Positions 19,458 through 20,611 of a DNA stretch of 20,611 nt are shown piece after piece (positions within the stretch are counted from its first letter, which is position 1; each line of letters begins with the position of its first letter). The stretch comes from an uncultured Acetatifactor sp. (GTDB taxonomy: Bacteria; Bacillota; Clostridia; Lachnospirales; Lachnospiraceae). The translations under genes were made by a program, and so were the position numbers. Under the pieces are notes generated by a model, which was not told where the DNA came from, searched no databases, and saw only the letters and a program-made list of their open reading frames with translations. The stretch covers positions 96-20,706 of the forward strand of contig CAJTOJ010000048.1 of assembly GCA_910577665.1 (NCBI GenBank), read 5' to 3'.

Positions 19458-20611
19458 TCAGCAATTACACAACAACTGCTTCGTATACTCTTCCCTGGGC
19501 GCATGGAAGATTTCTTCCGTCTCGCCCATCTCCAGTATCCTTCCATCCTTCATGATCATGATCCTGTCACACATCTGGTACACCACGTGGATGTCATGGG
19601 AAATAAACAGATAGGACAGCCCCATTTCCTGCTGCAGTCCCTGCATCAGTTCCATGATCTGGGCCTGGATGGTCACATCCAGGGCAGATACCGGCTCATC
19701 CGCCACAATAAAGGAGGGACGGGTGATCAGCGCCTGGCCGATGCTGACCCGCTGTCTCTGTCCTCCGGAGAGCTGGGAAGGTTTCCTGTGGAAATATTTC
19801 TCCTCCATGCCAACCCGTTGCAGCATGTCGTAAGCCGCCTCCTCCATGTCCCCTTTTGACATCCTGTGACGCGGATCCCGGACACCTAAAGCGCGCAACG
19901 GCTCCTGTAGCAGCCACCCTATGGTTCTGGCAGGGTTCAAGCTGCTGTAGGGATCCTGGAAAACCATCTGGGGGCTCTGGGAATGATGCAGGATCTGTCC
20001 CCGGATATCCCGGTTCATGCCAAGAATCGCTTTTGACAGGGATGTCTTGCCACAGCCACTCTCTCCCACCAGCCCCAGGCTCTCCCCGGGATACACTGCA
20101 AAACTGGCATCCTGCACCACACATTGGGGCTTTTTTCTGGCAAAAAGACTGTTGTTGCCGTCCCGGTAGTAGACAGAAAGATTCCGCACTTCCAGCACCG
20201 GAGAACATGATTCCCTAAGCTGTCTGCCCTGTATATTCGGTTTCTGCCCATCCTGGCAGATAGCTTCATGACATTTTGTTGTCTGTGTCTGCTCCTTTAT
20301 CGTGTTGTCTGTTGCAGGCTCCTTCCTGTCAGAACTCTCCGGCTCCTTTTGCACTGATACCGCTTTCTTCCGAGGCTGCAACCGGGAGGGTACCGCCTCC
20401 AAGAGACGCTTCGTATACGTCTGCCCGGGATGGGAGAAGATCTCTTCCGTATCCCCCTGCTCCACCACCTGTCCGTCCTTCATCACCGCAATCCGGCTGC
20501 ACAGCCGCCTGGCCAGGTTCAAGTCATGGGTGATGAACAACATGGCATTCTTCTGCTTCTGATTGATCTGGCGCAGCAGAGCAATGATCTGGTTCTGGAT
20601 GGTCACATCCA
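19458..20611 (-). CDS. Tandem-domain oligopeptide-type ABC transporter ATPase (5' end beyond window)
   Basis: The gene enters from the right edge; 384 C-terminal residues are visible. The first ATPase domain is seen only from its D-loop (LDVTIQNQ) through the switch histidine (FITHDLNLARRLC). After a ~60-residue charged, Gln/Glu/Lys-rich linker a complete second domain follows: Walker A GESGCGKTS, Q-loop QDPYSSLNPARTIG, signature LSGGQRQRVS, Walker B FIVADEPVSALD, switch ISHDIHV, and the family end EEYTKQLL. This is the DppD-DppF or GsiA type fused pair that powers uptake of peptides, glutathione or nickel; the substrate is set by partner genes outside the window. Both halves end with the EEIF...YTK-LL element of this subfamily. 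The stop lies 25 bases from the XRE stop. Confidence 0.92.
   Translation of the reverse strand, partial: DVTIQNQIIALLRQINQKQKNAMLFITHDLNLARRLCSRIAVMKDGQVVEQGDTEEIFSHPGQTYTKRLLEAVPSRLQPRKKAVSVQKEPESSDRKEPATDNTIKEQTQTTKCHEAICQDGQKPNIQGRQLRESCSPVLEVRNLSVYYRDGNNSLFARKKPQCVVQDASFAVYPGESLGLVGESGCGKTSLSKAILGMNRDIRGQILHHSQSPQMVFQDPYSSLNPARTIGWLLQEPLRALGVRDPRHRMSKGDMEEAAYDMLQRVGMEEKYFHRKPSQLSGGQRQRVSIGQALITRPSFIVADEPVSALDVTIQAQIMELMQGLQQEMGLSYLFISHDIHVVYQMCDRIMIMKDGRILEMGETEEIFHAPREEYTKQLLCNC

Noticed and set aside
1..20611. CRISPR array, tRNA or complete insertion sequence
   Set aside because: No regularly spaced repeats, cloverleaf sequence or transposase gene was found on either strand.

Overview
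The window looks like a chromosomal segment of a spore-forming gut Clostridia, most likely a Lachnospiraceae member. The support is an orphan spoVAD, an RsgI-type membrane anti-sigma factor, strong AGGAGG ribosome sites, and protein families (DUF2200, DUF5714, HxlR, XRE proteins with membrane tails, DUF11) typical of that family. No tRNA, rRNA, CRISPR array or complete insertion sequence was seen. Most of the window is moderately GC-rich. The first ~1 kb and the stretch around 2.5-3.2 kb are visibly AT-richer and look like acquired patches.

Layout. (1) 1-3.4 kb is a scarred region: an HxlR regulator, a Y-family DNA polymerase gene that is both cut short and mutated at its first catalytic aspartate, an intact SRAP (YedK/HMCES-type) abasic-site protein, an XRE regulator with two membrane segments and a promoter-overlapping operator candidate, and a broken DUF5714 gene. 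(2) 3.5-4.7 kb, minus strand: DUF2200, an unrecognised small ORF, and a zinc-ribbon membrane protein with a clean sigma-A promoter. (3) 5.0-8.3 kb, plus strand, is the most interesting block: a secreted His/Cys-rich protein with two Asp/Asn/Cys repeats, an ECF-like sigma factor, an RsgI-like membrane anti-sigma factor whose outer part is also His-rich, and a DUF11 protein. A possible ECF-type promoter precedes the secreted protein. (4) 8.5-12.3 kb, minus strand: spoVAD behind a possible coupled leader peptide, a membrane-anchored double SH3 protein, and trpS. (5) 12.7-15.0 kb, plus strand: a GyrI-like effector-binding protein and an NAD-dependent epimerase/reductase. (6) 15.2-18.5 kb, minus strand: a coiled-coil protein and a SERCA-like calcium P-type ATPase with an odd repeat-bearing insertion. 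(7) 18.5-19.0 kb is intergenic, with two identical 74-bp copies of an inverted-repeat-bounded element enclosing two further hairpins. (8) A second XRE regulator with a 25-bp palindrome upstream, facing the 3' end of a tandem-domain oligopeptide-type ABC ATPase gene that runs off the right edge.

How the genes may work together. Block 3 reads as a self-contained signalling unit: the anti-sigma protein would hold the sigma factor at the membrane and release it on an outside signal, and the secreted protein is a candidate target gene. Matching His-rich tails on the secreted protein and on the anti-sigma factor suggest, without proof, a shared transition-metal ligand. SRAP and the dead polymerase were probably once a DNA-damage cassette of which only SRAP still works. 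All family names come from reading the protein sequences; no database search was made.
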